From Owenia fusiformis (taxonomy: Eukaryota; Annelida; Polychaeta; Sabellida; Oweniidae), in NCBI GenBank assembly GCA_903813345.2, contig CAIIXF020000009.1, positions 18,441,759 through 18,505,758 on the forward strand: a stretch of DNA of 64,000 nucleotides. Direction: 5' to 3'. Position 1 is the first letter of the stretch; every line of letters starts with the position of its first letter. Shown here piece after piece: positions 10,568-22,612 of this stretch. The position numbers were made by a program, and so were the translations under genes. The notes under the pieces were generated by a model. The model worked only from the letters and a program-made list of their open reading frames with translations, was not told the DNA's origin and made no database searches.

Positions 10568-11604
10568 CAGGGTGTTCCAAAAGTAACAGGACTGGTGCTG
10601 GCATTTTGTTGAATAGGCACCAATCGTCTTCAAAATTTTACATAATGTACTTCCATGTATTGTAACTAAGACTGCAAAGTTTCGACAAAAATTATGAATT
10701 TGTAGTAGAGTTATGGTTGCTATGGTAACATGACATCACAATATCCGGGGCAACATTCCACGCAGAAAGTTACAGAGACTTTAAGCATTTTGTACATCCC
10801 ATATCAAACTTAGAATCCAACAACTGGTGGGAATTACATTTGCTAAATATGTCATTTAATATTCCTATGTATCCTCAACTTTGAAAAGTAGGGTCCTCTT
10901 TGGTCACTCCAAGAGCAGCACTCAGTATCCATGACTAAAACATATAAGTGAACCCATTTGATGACATGTCACGCAGGGTTGATAGAACAACTTGGAGAAG
11001 GTCATTCTCATCTTTAAAGGTCTTACCGCGCTGATTAGCATTCCATTCTCTTAATATAAAAGTAGAAATTAGATATTGCATGATCAGAAGAGTATGGTGC
11101 ATGGTCTTAGACCTCAAGACCTAGCTCCGCTATAGCTGCAGTGGTCTTTAATGCTGACTTGCGGGAAGACGCCTTATCAAGGTGGATGACTGGCTTCAAA
11201 TTGGGTCTTTTCAGTGAATTGTACAGACTGCTATACATAATGATATTTCAGTAAATTGAATAAATATTATTATTACGAAATCATACTTGAATCTGAGTTG
11301 TATAGCAACACCATAACTATAAAGCAACTAATAAAACAAACAACTGTTGTATTGTAATAGGTGAATTAGATACTTTCTTCAATATAAAAATGTTAGATAT
11401 TACATTTTCATGAAAAAATTGCCCTGGGTATTGTGATGCCACATTACTATAGTAACCATAACTTTACCCGCATTTTATCATTTTTTCTGAAACTTTACAA
11501 TTTTAGTTGCACTACTTCAAGGTACAATTTGTGAAAATTTGAACACACTCGGTGCAGAATTGACAAAATTCCAGCACCAGTCCTGTTACTTTTGGAACAC
11601 CCTG
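10568..11604 (-). mobile_element. Decayed Tc1/mariner-like transposon with TA duplication
   Basis: The terminal repeats begin CAGGGTGTTCCAAAAGTAAC and end as their reverse complement, flanked by TA on both sides (10566-10567 and 11605-11606). The inverted repeats are long: subterminal segments (about 10700-10760 and 11420-11470) also mirror each other, including the motif GGTTGCTATGGTAACATGAC. The interior minus strand keeps a 60-codon fragment (10935-11117, ending EWNANQRGKTF...TYMF), compatible with a mariner-type transposase C-terminus. It is far too short to be active. CAGGGTGT ends and a TA target are typical of the superfamily; the transposase assignment is inference. Confidence 0.72.
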
Positions 11605-11779
11605 TAGTCAAAACCCTGGTACCTGTAAACGTTTTAATTTTCAGAAACCTCTAAAGATTTATTTATCCCATTTCTGGAACAATTGCAAAAGTGATTCCTG
11701 TATCTCCATTGAAAATATTTCTTAAATAAATGCACTGCTTCAAGATTCCAAACTTTGTTTCATGGCTTATGTGTATATT

Positions 11780-12640
11780 AGATCCAATGTGTCCAGCTCC
11801 TATTGGTCACTCTATTTGAGTATAAACTCTGGTGTTCAGCTCCTATTGGTCAATCTATTACTATTGCCAATCTATGTGTGTATGAAAAGTACTAAACAAA
11901 AATTTCAAAAAGGCCTTAGTTAAGCTTTAATGTTTTCGGAATTTTTTGTTGGTACTAGAGGTCCATTGTGTACAGCTTGTCCAGGTGACTCTATACAGTG
12001 TGTATGAGGTCCATTGACTTCAGCTCCAATTGGTTAATCTATGCATGATCAAGGTCCACTTTGTCCAGCTCCTACTAGTTGATCTGTGCATGAGGTCCAT
12101 TATTTTCAGCTACTACTGGTCACTGTGTGTGAGGTCCATTGTGTTCAGCCCCTCACTTTGTGTATGAGGTCCTTTGTGTTCGGCTCCTATCGGTCACTCT
12201 ATGAGTTTGAGGTCCATTGTGTTCAGCTCCTATCGGTCACTCTATGTGTGTATGAGGTCCATTGTGTTCAGCTCCTATCGTTCACTCTATGTGTATATGA
12301 GGTCCATTGTGTTCAGTTCCCATCGGTCACTCTATGTGTGTATGAGGTCCATTTTGTTCAGCTCCTATCGGTCACTGTATGTGTGTATGAGATCCATTGT
12401 GTTCAGCTCCTATCAGTACCTATCTGTGTGTGAGGTTCATTCTAGATCTGTCAAGCTTCTTCTGGTCACTCTGTATATGAGGTCCATTGTGTCCAGTTCC
12501 TCTACCAGTCACTCTGTTCATCTCTTATTGGTTTTCATAATGTTATGTGGTCATATGTATTTTGGTCCTATCAGTCCTTCAATGTATGTATGAGGTCGAT
12601 TGTTTTCAGCTCATCTCAGTCACTTCATGTATGTATGATG
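11780..12640 (+). repeat. 45-bp minisatellite (GAGGTCCATTGTGTTCAGCT)
   Basis: Tandem copies of a 45-bp unit, GAGGTCCATTGTGTTCAGCT + CCTATCGGTCACTCT + ATGTGTGTAT. They are nearly perfect at about 12130-12410 and increasingly degenerate to both sides. Because 45 is a multiple of three, two frames stay open (12086-12433 and 12174-12593). These give repetitive Cys/Val/Ser peptides that are an artefact of periodicity, with no start context or splice signals of a gene. Confidence 0.85.
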
Positions 12641-13339
12641 TCAACTGTCAAACTTTGTGAAAATCCCACCCCTGCAGTACCGTGTGTCAAATTCTGGCCC
12701 TCCCCATATGAGGGTCTCACTGGTGGTTTTATTCCAAGGTTTCAAACCTTTAAATTGTGCACAACACGATCTATGATAGTGGGGATAATTCACTTGGTCT
12801 TATGGACAGTATATGTAAACAAACTGCCCAAACATTTACCCAGAATGCCCGAGAACTAATCAGTTCTAATTTTTTCTTATGTAGAAACATCCCTAAAGAT
12901 TTCAGCTGAATCCACGAAAGGGTTTGGCTGGAAAGCTGTAGACAAGCCTCGAGTCCTTGACTGACAAGATTTTAAGATGGCAAATCCAATATGACCACCT
13001 TAGATAAGATAAAAATTGTTCAATTGATTTACAACTCAACATTGATAGAGGAATATTTGTCAAACGATCCTAAGAGAGCGACGAGGCAAACGCCTATTCT
13101 GCCTCATCCGGGCTATACTAGTAAAGGTGCAATAAAAAGCTATATTGTCTAATTTAAGCCCATGATTGAATCAATGATTATTGACTTCTAATATAAATTT
13201 AAAAATCATAATTAAACTGAGTTATGTTTACAACTAAGTGAAAATTTTGATTTAAAAAGTTAATTCTTTTGACTTGAATTTTAAACTGGATTCTGAGGTT
13301 CTTGAATATCATGTCAACACCCCTTTTACAAAATGGAAC

Positions 13340-13602
13340 AGTTCTATTGATTGAATGAGTCAACTTGACATCCCTTCAACGAGTCTGTTTACGACAATGG
13401 ACTGTTCCACTACCTGACCGGGTTTTGCAGCACAAAATTTTGGAACTTGCCGGTTTTTGCTGATTTCGCAGTTAATTCCGGGATTTGGAACAGTCCTGGA
13501 GTTTTAAAACTTTACAACAGAGATTGGGGAATATACTTGACTTAATATTTCGATAAACAAGGCTGAGATCTTCGAATGATCGGTCGCTAAACTAAAGCGA
13601 AA
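13340..13602 (+). promoter_or_regulatory. Putative promoter / 5' UTR, CpG-containing
   Basis: Directly upstream of the ATG at 13603. CpG dinucleotides, scarce elsewhere, cluster here (TTCGAATGATCGGTCGCTAA, CCGGG, CGGTT). A direct/inverted pair GGAACAG...GACTGTTCC is also seen. No TATA box. A CpG-containing, TATA-less start is consistent with a promoter for the small exon that follows. Position is inferred only. Confidence 0.4.
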
Positions 13603-13662
13603 ATGTCATCGGCCGAACCAGAAAGTGAAGTCCATGAAAAGGACCAAGATACGAAAAATCAG
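13603..13662 (+). CDS. Putative first coding exon A (unknown small gene)
   Basis: 20 codons from ATG to a consensus donor CAG|GTAAGA, phase 0: MSSAEPESEVHEKDQDTKNQ. Hydrophilic and acidic, with no signal peptide. The CpG cluster upstream and the clean donor support a genuine first exon. It joins in frame to the exon at 35978-36037 (phase 0), 22 kb away. Product not recognised. Confidence 0.5.
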
Positions 13663-14230
13663 GTAAGATATTTCAAATTTTTGCGCTTCTGTCTTGTGTT
13701 TTTGTTTACAGTGATGCTGCTATACTCCTGCCTGCTGCTAGGAGTAAATCTAGCAAGCTACAGCGCTGGAAGGATCAAATTTCACAGTACAGTACAGCCA
13801 AAGTCATCACCATCAATCTACCTTTAGTAATAGAAGAGAAAAGTCCGAAAGCTCTTTGGAAATATAAACACTTCCGGTAAATATTCTGACATTTATCCTT
13901 CAAACTGTGACATTTATGCTTATATTTCGACATATATATGATTCTTACATACCAATACGATCAAAAAGGTTACAAACATACCAAATGAAAGGTGATTTCC
14001 TGGTCAAACTTGCAAAAGTTGGTCCAAACTCACACTCGATCCCTCCACTCCCTCCAATACGCATGTGCAGCGATGTTAAAAATAAGGCCGTGACTAAAGA
14101 GCCTACATTTTAAGGTTCTTTAGCACTTCGGCCAAAGAGCCTTAAAGTTTATGCATGTACACGCCACTCTAGTATATTTCAATGGTATAGAGATAATATG
14201 TTATGAAACATCAGATTTTGGATTATATGT

Positions 14231-14620
14231 ACAGATAAAAGAAAATTGTTTCTACAGTATAATGGTAAGGATATTTCATGTGCAACTTGGATTAGAGCAT
14301 TTAAGTGCAAAGTAGATACCAAACTCTTAATTATTCATTGGAAAACATTACACAACGTATATCCATGTTATGAGATTTTAAATGGTTTTAGAATTAGAGA
14401 TATTTATTTTTAAAATTGTAATGTAATTGACAATGTTAAACATAATTTTTATGAGTGTACAAAAATAAGGGATATATGGAAATTTTTGGATAATATCACT
14501 TTTGAACAAATTATAGGAATAAATAAGTATAAGAATTATAAAGAAGTTTTAATAGCCAGGAGGGAAATACAAATTTTCAATAGATCGAGACAAAACTGGA
14601 AGAATACATGCATATTTTGA
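14231..14620 (+). pseudogene. LINE reverse-transcriptase C-terminal fragment (L1-like)
   Basis: One frame is open for 130 codons apart from a single TAA at 14411 and the final TGA. It reads TWIRAFKCKVDTKLLIIHWK, then YPCYEILNGFRIRDIYF, stop, NCNVIDNVKHNFYECTKIRD, IWKFLDN. The spacing C....H.F..C..I..IWKF is that of the zinc-knuckle-like tail after the reverse-transcriptase domain in L1-type non-LTR elements (pattern C-x-x-C...H-x-F-x-x-C...W). The catalytic YADD part is absent, so this is a dead 5'-truncated copy. The family is identified by pattern only. Confidence 0.6.
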
Positions 14621-14728
14621 AAATGAAAAACTGTACAGAAATTAAACAATGTAACTGGGTCTATGTATAATTATATTATTTATATATGTTTTATTATTGA
14701 AATATAGATTTTACAAAAAGAAAACACA

Positions 14729-14795
14729 CTCTAGTTTTGTGGTTATGGCGTTTGCCTAGTACTCCCACGGCGCAGGTTCGATTCCATGTTGGTAC
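14729..14795 (+). ncRNA. tRNA-like sequence, SINE head or tRNA pseudogene
   Basis: Contains GTGGTTATGGCGTTTGCCT, which resembles the A box and D-arm of eukaryotic tRNA-Val (GTGGTTATCACGTTTGCCT). It also has a perfect B box GGTTCGATTCC at 14775-14785. The acceptor and anticodon stems do not pair well and the middle is shortened, so it is not a working tRNA. Its position just 3' of a LINE tail suggests a tRNA-derived SINE. Confidence 0.55.
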
Positions 14796-16068
14796 AATTT
14801 TTTTCATTATGAAGTTTGTTCTCTGAGGTCCGGATATTATGTACACAATTTTTTAAAAATTCATGGGCTCGCTCCAACGCTCAACCATCCATGTTTAATG
14901 AAATTAATCACTTGTATTGGCTTTACTATATTCACAAGATTACAGAATACGGGGAATCCCATTTGAAGGTGGCAAAAAGTATGAAGGAGACTTTGGGATG
15001 AAGAAAATGATCTTGTTAAATTCTAGATACAGCACATCATGATGCAGTTTATCGGGAATGTAGGGACATCAGTCCGGGGACATCAGAGAGAACACACTTC
15101 CAAATCTATTGCCTATTAGATTCCCATGCCGATTTTTTAGTATTTTCAAATGACAAGAGGCACAAAATATTTTTTCAGTTTTTCTCCTTCATTTGTATCA
15201 ACGTTTTTTAGGCTAGCCTCCAATTGGGCATCACTAAATGTGACCTCAACACCATTCTCCCAAGGGCCTATTCTAAATATCAAAATCTTTACTGATTAGT
15301 AAAATTGAATAAGTATATGACTGCTCCAAGTTGCAGCACCACGAAGGTTACTGAACCTTTAAAAAGCCAAATTTAGAATGAGGATTGAAAAGGTCGTAAG
15401 AACTTTTTTCGGTAGACCGGAAGTAAATTTACGAGTCGAGTAAAAAGTGATAATGTTCTTTTTATGAAGTGGGGAAGTCAAAACAGTTCTTATAGGAAGT
15501 CAAAGTAAGCATTCAAAGATCATTTAGAAGCATTTAAAATCAAATCAACGGCAAAATTGAAATGACTAAAAACTTTGTGTTTCCTTCTTCGTTTTCTTCG
15601 CGGACCTCAGAGAAGACACTTCCGGTTTAATAATCGGTGAATTTTTTTAAAATTTAAGGCTTTCTAGCCAAAAATGCCAAAGAACCTTAAAATTTAAGGC
15701 TCTTTAGCCAAATGGGTTACCAAAATGCTAAAGAGCCTAAAATTTTAGGCTCTCCAGTCACGGTCTTATTTTTTACATCGGGCTGCGCATGCGTATCGGA
15801 GAGAGTGGATGGATCGGTAATTCTTGTGACAAACAGCTTACGAACTTCTCTTATATTACTAAGGGTAGAGTATACCATTGATAGTGCTGACTGTGAGTAC
15901 AGCCAAGATGGCGGTCATATTTGAATTCAAGTTTCCCATTGCAAAAGATTGATTTTCAATGTTTGGATTATTCATACTGTGTGACTGTACTAATTATTAA
16001 GAGCATGCATATCATCAACTGTTTTGAGTCGAGAAGTAACATGTATGCTCTTATACTTATATAACAAG

Positions 16069-16145
16069 TGCCGATTCCTCAGATGCGGGTTGTTACATGT
16101 TATGCGGGTTGTTACATGTTCACCCACGTCTGAGAAATTGCCACT
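16069..16145. repeat. Short hairpin with a 22-bp internal duplication
   Basis: CTCAGATGCGGGT and ACCCACGTCTGAG form the arms of a small hairpin. The loop repeats ATGCGGGTTGTTACATGTT twice in tandem. The arm resembles the CCCAGATGCGAG end of the TTA element at 1712-2141. Confidence 0.45.
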
Positions 16146-17743
16146 TTACAAAATACATGTTTGTGACTGTCACTGTGACTCTGTAGCTTAGATAGACATA
16201 ATTAACATTTGAAAAGGATCCTCATTGCAACCATCAACATCCAGAGCAATATTAACCCCATATTAAAACAAATGTCAAAGTTGATACTTGAGGACATGGA
16301 AAATGAAGTCGTAATTTTATGAAAACATTTATCCAAAAATCTTTTCAATTCAGCACATGGTTCAAATAATATTGTTTGTTTATGCACATGTGCGTATCCT
16401 TCATATGGGCTCATATAGGCTCTCTTGAAAGCCCATGACTCAAAATGATGAGTAGGACCGTTGCCTTGGGGTATAGGTCATATTCTATTTGCATATGTGT
16501 GATTTGCATGATATAGGGTATCTGAATATAATAGTGCATAAATGTTAGGGGAGGGGGTATACATTAGCTTTATCCAAAATGATTGGCATTTAAAACTTTA
16601 TTGGTCTTAGTATCAAGGTGGATTGACAACTTCATTTTTGATTACCTAAACTATGAAGCTCATATGACAATTATGCAAGCTAGACCTATTTTGCCTATAC
16701 ATGTATTTGAAAACATCGTAACTAATGCCTATTGGCACATATACATCTGAGCTATAAAGACCTATTAGAATTAGAGAACAGACACCATAATAATTATATG
16801 TAATTATCCAAATGGCATGTACAACATCATTTTTTTACATATGCAAAATTTTATCTGGTGACCTTATGCTTGATGGATTAGAACTGTTAGAGATTAAAGT
16901 GACATCAATAGAATTAATATTAGGATTTATTTGATTCATAATGAATATTGGTATTTTAACCACTACAGTGCTGGTAGCATCAATGCCATGCATATTTATT
17001 TTAATAAACAACCAACATTTAATGATTTACTATGTCCTGGGTGGTTGTGAAATACTTCTTCCAAATAGAGCATAAGACTGATTTTTGCCCAGTACTTTCT
17101 ATATCAGGCCAGCTATTTTTAAAAGAAGTTTTCTCATGCATCAGTGATGATGAACCAAGTGATTTCCTTCCATCAGCCTTAGTTGCAACTTGCAAGTCTG
17201 AAAGATGTGATCATTATGATGAGCATTAGAATGTACCAAATGGAAAAATGTCATATTGAGTCTGTTAATCATCCCATTCCTGCATGCTACTTTCATGGAT
17301 ATAACGACCATTTAAAAGAGAAGGATGGCATGTTATGGTCTTTGAAATTCTATTGTCAATACTGATTGGTAATCCCAGCCTATTTCTATTGTTTTCTAAG
17401 TATAACTGGGAGCAGAGACAAAGCATAGCAGAAGTATATTACTGCTGAATCATTACTGTTGTAAGCATGAATAATTAAAACTTATTTCATTTCATTATCT
17501 TGAAAAACATTCTAGGCCCTTATGGATTTGATGCATTTTCATTTTAAGGATGCATTTTGCCTTCATTGGCAAATTGAAGTTGATATGTTCATAATCCTGA
17601 TGTCTTATGTATTCACAAGAATATGTATATGTTCAAGTATGTATCTGTAAAAATTAACATATACATGGAGTTAGATAACTTGGATTAATAGTAAAGTGAA
17701 TATTGTTCATTAGTCATTACATCATATTCACAAACCCAAAATA

Positions 17744-17939
17744 TGAATAGTAGAGGATTTGATAGCACAGTTCTAATCTAAATAATCTCTTATTTCCACA
17801 AGTTCACCTATTTACAAATACTTGAGTGTAAACTATATGCATATCACGCATTCAACAATTCAGTCCAAATAATATTCAGTGTTAATTTTCAATTGCTTTG
17901 AAATATGTGAGTTGTAAAATCTCTCTAGTAAACACCTGT
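17744..17939 (+). repeat. 196-bp perfect direct repeat, copy 1
   Basis: Identical base for base to 18834-19029, starting TGAATAGTAGAGG and ending AAACACCTGT. The two copies flank 894 bp. See the copy 2 entry for interpretation. Confidence 0.9.
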
Positions 17940-18089
17940 CCCTGGCGAACACCATTCTGGTATGCCAGAGCCCCTCTTATCTGCCGTTTGCGAGAGTCAC
18001 TTTGGAAGGAAAAGGACAAAGGGGGCGCGGCTATCGCGATGGGCGAACACCATTTCTCTATACATACTCCAATGACATACGGCCTACAT

Positions 18090-18205
18090 TAGTCTAGCTC
18101 CAAGACTCTTTGACCCCCCCCCCTCTACTAGACTAAACACCTTTTCACATACTGGTGGGGAGGTGTTTAGGAGGGGGGGGGTCACAAGGGATTGTAGCTA
18201 GACTA
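18090..18205. mobile_element. Foldback MITE, TAGTCTAGCT ends
   Basis: 116-bp hairpin. TAGTCTAGCT...TTTGACCCCCCCCCC...AAACACC is mirrored by GGTGTTTAGGAGGGGGGGGG...AGCTAGACTA. Related to the TAGTCTTG hairpin family, and sits in the interior between the 196-bp direct repeats. Confidence 0.65.
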
Positions 18206-18833
18206 CTCCTGCACCAGAAGAAAAAGGGGTGACAATAGGTCATCAAAGGTCACATACAGGATAGAAGGATAATCTATGATATGCATATTAATACCTTTTA
18301 TATATGGAAAGAAGAGAATAGGAAAGCCATGGAATCTGTAATACATTGGTTTTAGAAAACCTTTTAAAAATCATTTGAGAAAAAAGTGAACTTCATAGTG
18401 TCAAATTCCATTTTTGGAATCCAATTTAGAAGGGTTAATTAGATGCTAGCATGTGTGAGTGAAAGTTAATTGTTAAAATAACATGATGTATTAATAGATA
18501 CAGCGGTAATGAAAAAAGCTGTTCTAGTATGTTATTGAAGTATTGGATTGAATCATTTTGTTCACCCAAAGCAGTCTATTTTTACTCATTTCATTCAGTA
18601 AACTACATTTGAATAAATGATGGAGTGCCTCAAGGGGTTATTATTGTTAATTTTTTATTTGATGAATAAGTATTTTTTTAATCTTACAATTTTCTCCAGA
18701 GCAGTTGATATCTTTTAAAACTGAATAAAGTCTCAAAACAACAACGTAAAAACTTGGATTGGATTATCTGGGAGTTATATGTTAAATTTTTACCATATTG
18801 AAGTATGAAATAGACCAATAATATGAAAAAATG

Positions 18834-19029
18834 TGAATAGTAGAGGATTTGATAGCACAGTTCTAATCTAAATAATCTCTTATTTCCACAAGTTCACCTA
18901 TTTACAAATACTTGAGTGTAAACTATATGCATATCACGCATTCAACAATTCAGTCCAAATAATATTCAGTGTTAATTTTCAATTGCTTTGAAATATGTGA
19001 GTTGTAAAATCTCTCTAGTAAACACCTGT
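18834..19029 (+). repeat. 196-bp perfect direct repeat, copy 2
   Basis: Exact repeat of 17744-17939. Two identical direct repeats around an 894-bp interior could be the termini of a miniature LTR element (TRIM). However, the ends are not TG...CA, no primer-binding site or polypurine tract is visible, and no target duplication is found. A recent tandem duplication, partly deleted, or an assembly artefact fits equally well. Perfect identity means the event is recent. Confidence 0.85.
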
Positions 19030-19742
19030 AAGTGAATTCTCATGATTTGAAATTTACTTAGAAGAGAAAAATATTCAAAAGGCAAGAACAAACCAACAGC
19101 TTTGATCATTTTATAGAAATGCAAGCAAATCAGAAATGCCATTGAGATATTTCAAGAAGAATCAGCACTTGCAAAATGTTATAGAAGAGTCATATTGATT
19201 TCCATTCCCTATTATCTGTACTGTATGTTCCTTAGAGTCCATGGAAGTATGTGCTAATTTATTGTGATTAAGGGATGCTAACCTGATTATTTACCTGCTC
19301 CTTATGCTACTATTGAAACATACTATCTCGTTAAAGGTATTATCAGACATACATGTGCACTTCATATAATCAACTCAGTTGAAAAAAATATGCAAACAGT
19401 TTACTTTTCCTCATTGCCTGAACCAACTGTTTTGCAATTTTCTGAGAGAGTGGTGATCTGTAAGATCAGACTGAGGTATCTTATGTCTTGTTTGGTTTCC
19501 CAGAAAACCTCGAGAAGAAAAGAAAATTGTTTGAAATATTTACCATTTTAGAATATACTTATTTCACAAACAAAAATAAAACAATCACAAAATAAAGCAG
19601 GAATTTAATCTGATTCTAAAAAATAGTATTAACTGTGCATGTACCCCATCTCTCAAACAAAAATGAGATTAAGTTGGACAAAAGGATGAGGGAGACATGG
19701 GGGACCATGATGATATATTATAATATATATGATATATATATA

Positions 19743-20133
19743 TAATAAAACCTGTCTAAATGCATTCTCAAAGAATATTAGTATTTCTATTGACAGCTTT
19801 ATAGCATCCCAAAATTCAGATTCAAATGAGTCATGCTAGAAAGACCCATTATGATTGAGACCATCGTATGTATTTTTCAAAAGTTTTAATATCATACAAC
19901 AAATCAGTTTTAAATTGAAAATTTTTGACCAATTTTGTAAAAAGTGTTCAGATTAGACAGGATGATTTTTCACATATAAGTGTTCACAGTTCAAATAAGG
20001 AGGTGTTCAGATTTAAAGTTTTTAGCTCATTTACATTGGAGTCAATGGGAGGAAAAATCGGACTCGAAAAATTGTGTTCAAATTGGACGGTGTTCGAATT
20101 AGCCAACTGTTCGGATATACAGGTTTCACTGTA
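19743..20133. mobile_element. AAACCTG-family MITE with internal GTGTTCAGATT repeats
   Basis: The right end ATACAGGTTTCACTGTA and left end ATAAAACCTGTCTAAATG match the family ends. The interior carries several diverged copies of GTGTTCAGATTA (about 19945, 19980, 20007, 20070, 20088). The left boundary is uncertain. Confidence 0.5.
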
Positions 20134-21698
20134 TATTCATTGACTGATCAATACAATACATGTTTGTTTGATTAGAAACTGTCTGCCTTGAAATATACTC
20201 ATTCAAAAGGAGTGAAGCGGCTAAAATAGAGGAACTGTGCACATGTCTATGTAGAATAATGGCATACAGTATACCATGACCTTATTTTATACTTGTTAGT
20301 TGTATGTGATTCACAACTAAAGCTTTCAAAACAAATATGAATATTGGGTTTTTATATGTGGGCCTATGACTGATATGCCGGCTCTTAAAGGAGTGAACTA
20401 CTACATGTATGCACTAATAGTACTATTGAAAAACAGTTAATGCACATTCACATTTTAAATTTGGAGTGAACTTTGAATTTAAGTAGTGTGCGTCAACATT
20501 TAATTTCACTGTATATATATGTGGCTAGCTAGTGAAGATTAAGATGAAAATCTCATGGGTTGAATCTATAACAGACCGGGTGAATCCAATCCATCTTGAA
20601 TCAAATACCTGCATTGCACTTCCCTTATTCTTTCAAACACAAATTTGGGGGAATAAAGTAGAAGTAAACCCAAAGACTTGATGCAAGATTATAAATGAAA
20701 CCCATTTCCACAAGCTTTCAGTTGCTCCAAAATTGTAAAGTTGAATGCCACTTTTACTGGATGAAATGTTGATGGGGATGTTCCAAGGGGTGTTTTGTAT
20801 ATTTGCATGAAGTCTCTCAGATTTGTTTTCCAAATTAATGCTAATAGCATCATGATGAACAATGTCATCTCCCCTTTAGAATGCAGCAGCTGGAGGTATA
20901 TGAGCAAAACAGTGCTACATTGAGATATTAAGTCTACATATCCCATTATGTTTTATTGATTGATTTTTTGCAGGAAACATGCTGCCCATAAATAGAATAT
21001 TACACAGGGTAATATGTTCGTTTTTGCAAAACAATATTAAATTCTGAAGAATTGCTTTCTGGAGTTTGTTCATATTTTATGATACATCTGGATGGACTTT
21101 ATTTGGAGAAAACGCGGAAATATGCATAGAATAAGCCTTTGTTTTTTAAGATAACCTATATTTTATAGATAAGAACAATGTCATGGTAGCTATATCATAA
21201 AATGCAAGGTGACTAAAGCAGGTAAAATGTAATGGTGGTTACGAGAAATCCCTGAAAACCATGCCTTTAATTGAATTGAATTTTTAGACACAGAGAAGAA
21301 TGAAATATGTTGAGTAGAATAAGAATTTGCATGGGACATGATACAGTATTATTATTATTACTATACTGTATTCTAGTGACTCATTAGTACTGTATAATGA
21401 AGTGTTGTTAATTAGAAACAATGTTAATTCGAAACAAGCCTAGTATTACTGAGGTCTTCTTTGACATTAGGGATTAATGAGTAAAATGGAAGAGCTGGAA
21501 ATTCTAGAACTGTTTGCTCAAAATACTATATTTCTAATTATTATATATTTGCAATCCGATTTGTCAAAGCGCAAGTAGGATCCCTTCACCCATTTCATAT
21601 ATGTCTGCTTTGCTTTTAACACAGGAAAGAGATGTCCTGGTTTGATACAGGATGATACTTTTCATTGAAATAAGACATTTTACATGCCATTTCACACA

Positions 21699-21822
21699 TA
21701 GTCTAGCATCAATCCCTTGTGATCCCTACAAGCCACCATATACACATTTCACCTCCAAGAGAGAGAGATGGAAAGTACTTGATTGAAGGAGAGGGGAATT
21801 ACTAAGACTTAATGCAAGACTT
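21699..21822. mobile_element. Foldback MITE, TAGTCT family
   Basis: The left arm TAGTCTAGCATCAATCCC is mirrored by GACTTAATGCAAGACTTA at the right. Same family as the hairpins at 5504, 22613 and 35715. Confidence 0.5.
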
Positions 21823-22218
21823 ATAACATACAGCTCTGAATACGATTTAAGCTTAGTATACAGTCTAAAATCTAATAAGATAACTGGCCTTGTAAATGAA
21901 TGGAATTTGTCATGCTTTCTCATTCTTTCATCTGGCAATTTTATCTATGATTTGTAGATAGGTTGAAGAAAATGAATCTGAGGCAGGTTTTGATACATCC
22001 CATTATATCAGCTTTAGATTACTGTGTGGGTGAATGAACGAAGGTAACCGAAGCTGAAGAAATCAGTTTTAATTTGGTTCTTATTTGTCAAAGAGCTTGC
22101 TGCTGTTCTTTTAGCATCCTTCAAGATCGGTCCTTCACTGCTTTCATAGCAGATCGATCATGTAATGCAATAAATTACTCTTTGGCCAAGGATGTGTTTT
22201 TAGCACCATCTTGAAATT

Positions 22219-22492
22219 CCTAGCCCGGCCCCCCCCCCCCTTGGATGGGCCCAGAAAAAAAAATTGGGCACAAAAAAAATTTTGAGCCAAAAAAGGCCTT
22301 CAGGCTCCAAAAAGTGGGCCTTTTTGGTCATTACTGGGCCTTTTAAGGCCTTATTTTTTAATTTCAGGCCAAATTTTGAAGAAAATGGGCCTCAAAATTT
22401 GGGACCACTTTTGGGTTTTAGGGGCCCAAAAAAGTTTTTTCCTGTGACCTGAAATTTGGGCCCTCCCTTGTTGGTTTTCAGATCCGCCCCTG
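22219..22492. mobile_element. CCGCCCCTG-ended non-autonomous element, copy 1 (left end lost)
   Basis: Close copy of 33403-33739: the same GGGCCCAGAAAAAA, GGCCTTTTTGGTCATTACTG and AAGGCCTTATTTTTTAATTT blocks, ending GATCCGCCCCTG. The left terminal repeat is missing or eroded. Short open frames inside are artefacts of the low-complexity G/C and A/T blocks. Confidence 0.7.
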
Positions 22493-22612
22493 TATGTGAA
22501 TGATGAACATATTGAAAAAGTCTCTGGGTTTAAATAATAAGGTACTAAACTGAGAACATTATAGACATTAGACAACCATGTTTCCCTGGCTCTTGTCTAA
22601 TGATACTTTCTT

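Larger units (their letters stand above)
6456..13602. other. Intergenic region with no recognised gene
   Basis: About 7.1 kb between the USP stop codon and the next putative first exon. It starts with the USP 3' UTR and then consists of repeats listed separately: a GTAC-rich patch, the 'ATGGC' satellite, an AAACCTG MITE, a mariner-like element and a 45-bp minisatellite. Short open frames here have no recognisable protein features. Confidence 0.7.
14036..15816. repeat. 1.8-kb composite bounded by long inverted repeats
   Basis: The left arm (about 14036-14150: CCAATACGCATGTGCAGCGA ... AAGGCCGTGACTAAAGAGCC) is mirrored by the right arm (about 15650-15816: GGCTCTCCAGTCACGGTCTT ... GGGCTGCGCATGCGTATCGG). 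Both arms carry alternating AAAGAGCC/GGCTCTTT blocks. The interior contains the LINE fragment and the tRNA-like sequence. It may be a non-autonomous DNA element that collected insertions, or an inverted duplication. No clear target duplication was found. Confidence 0.55.

Noticed and set aside
12086-12593. Two overlapping open frames with Cys/Val-rich repeating peptides
   Set aside because: They follow directly from the 45-bp minisatellite period, which is divisible by three, and show no gene signals.
14729-14795. Functional tRNA gene
   Set aside because: Good A- and B-box similarity, but acceptor and anticodon stems do not form and the middle is too short.
17744-19029. Complete LTR retrotransposon
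   Set aside because: Interior under 1 kb with no gag or pol, ends not TG...CA, no primer-binding site, polypurine tract or target duplication seen.
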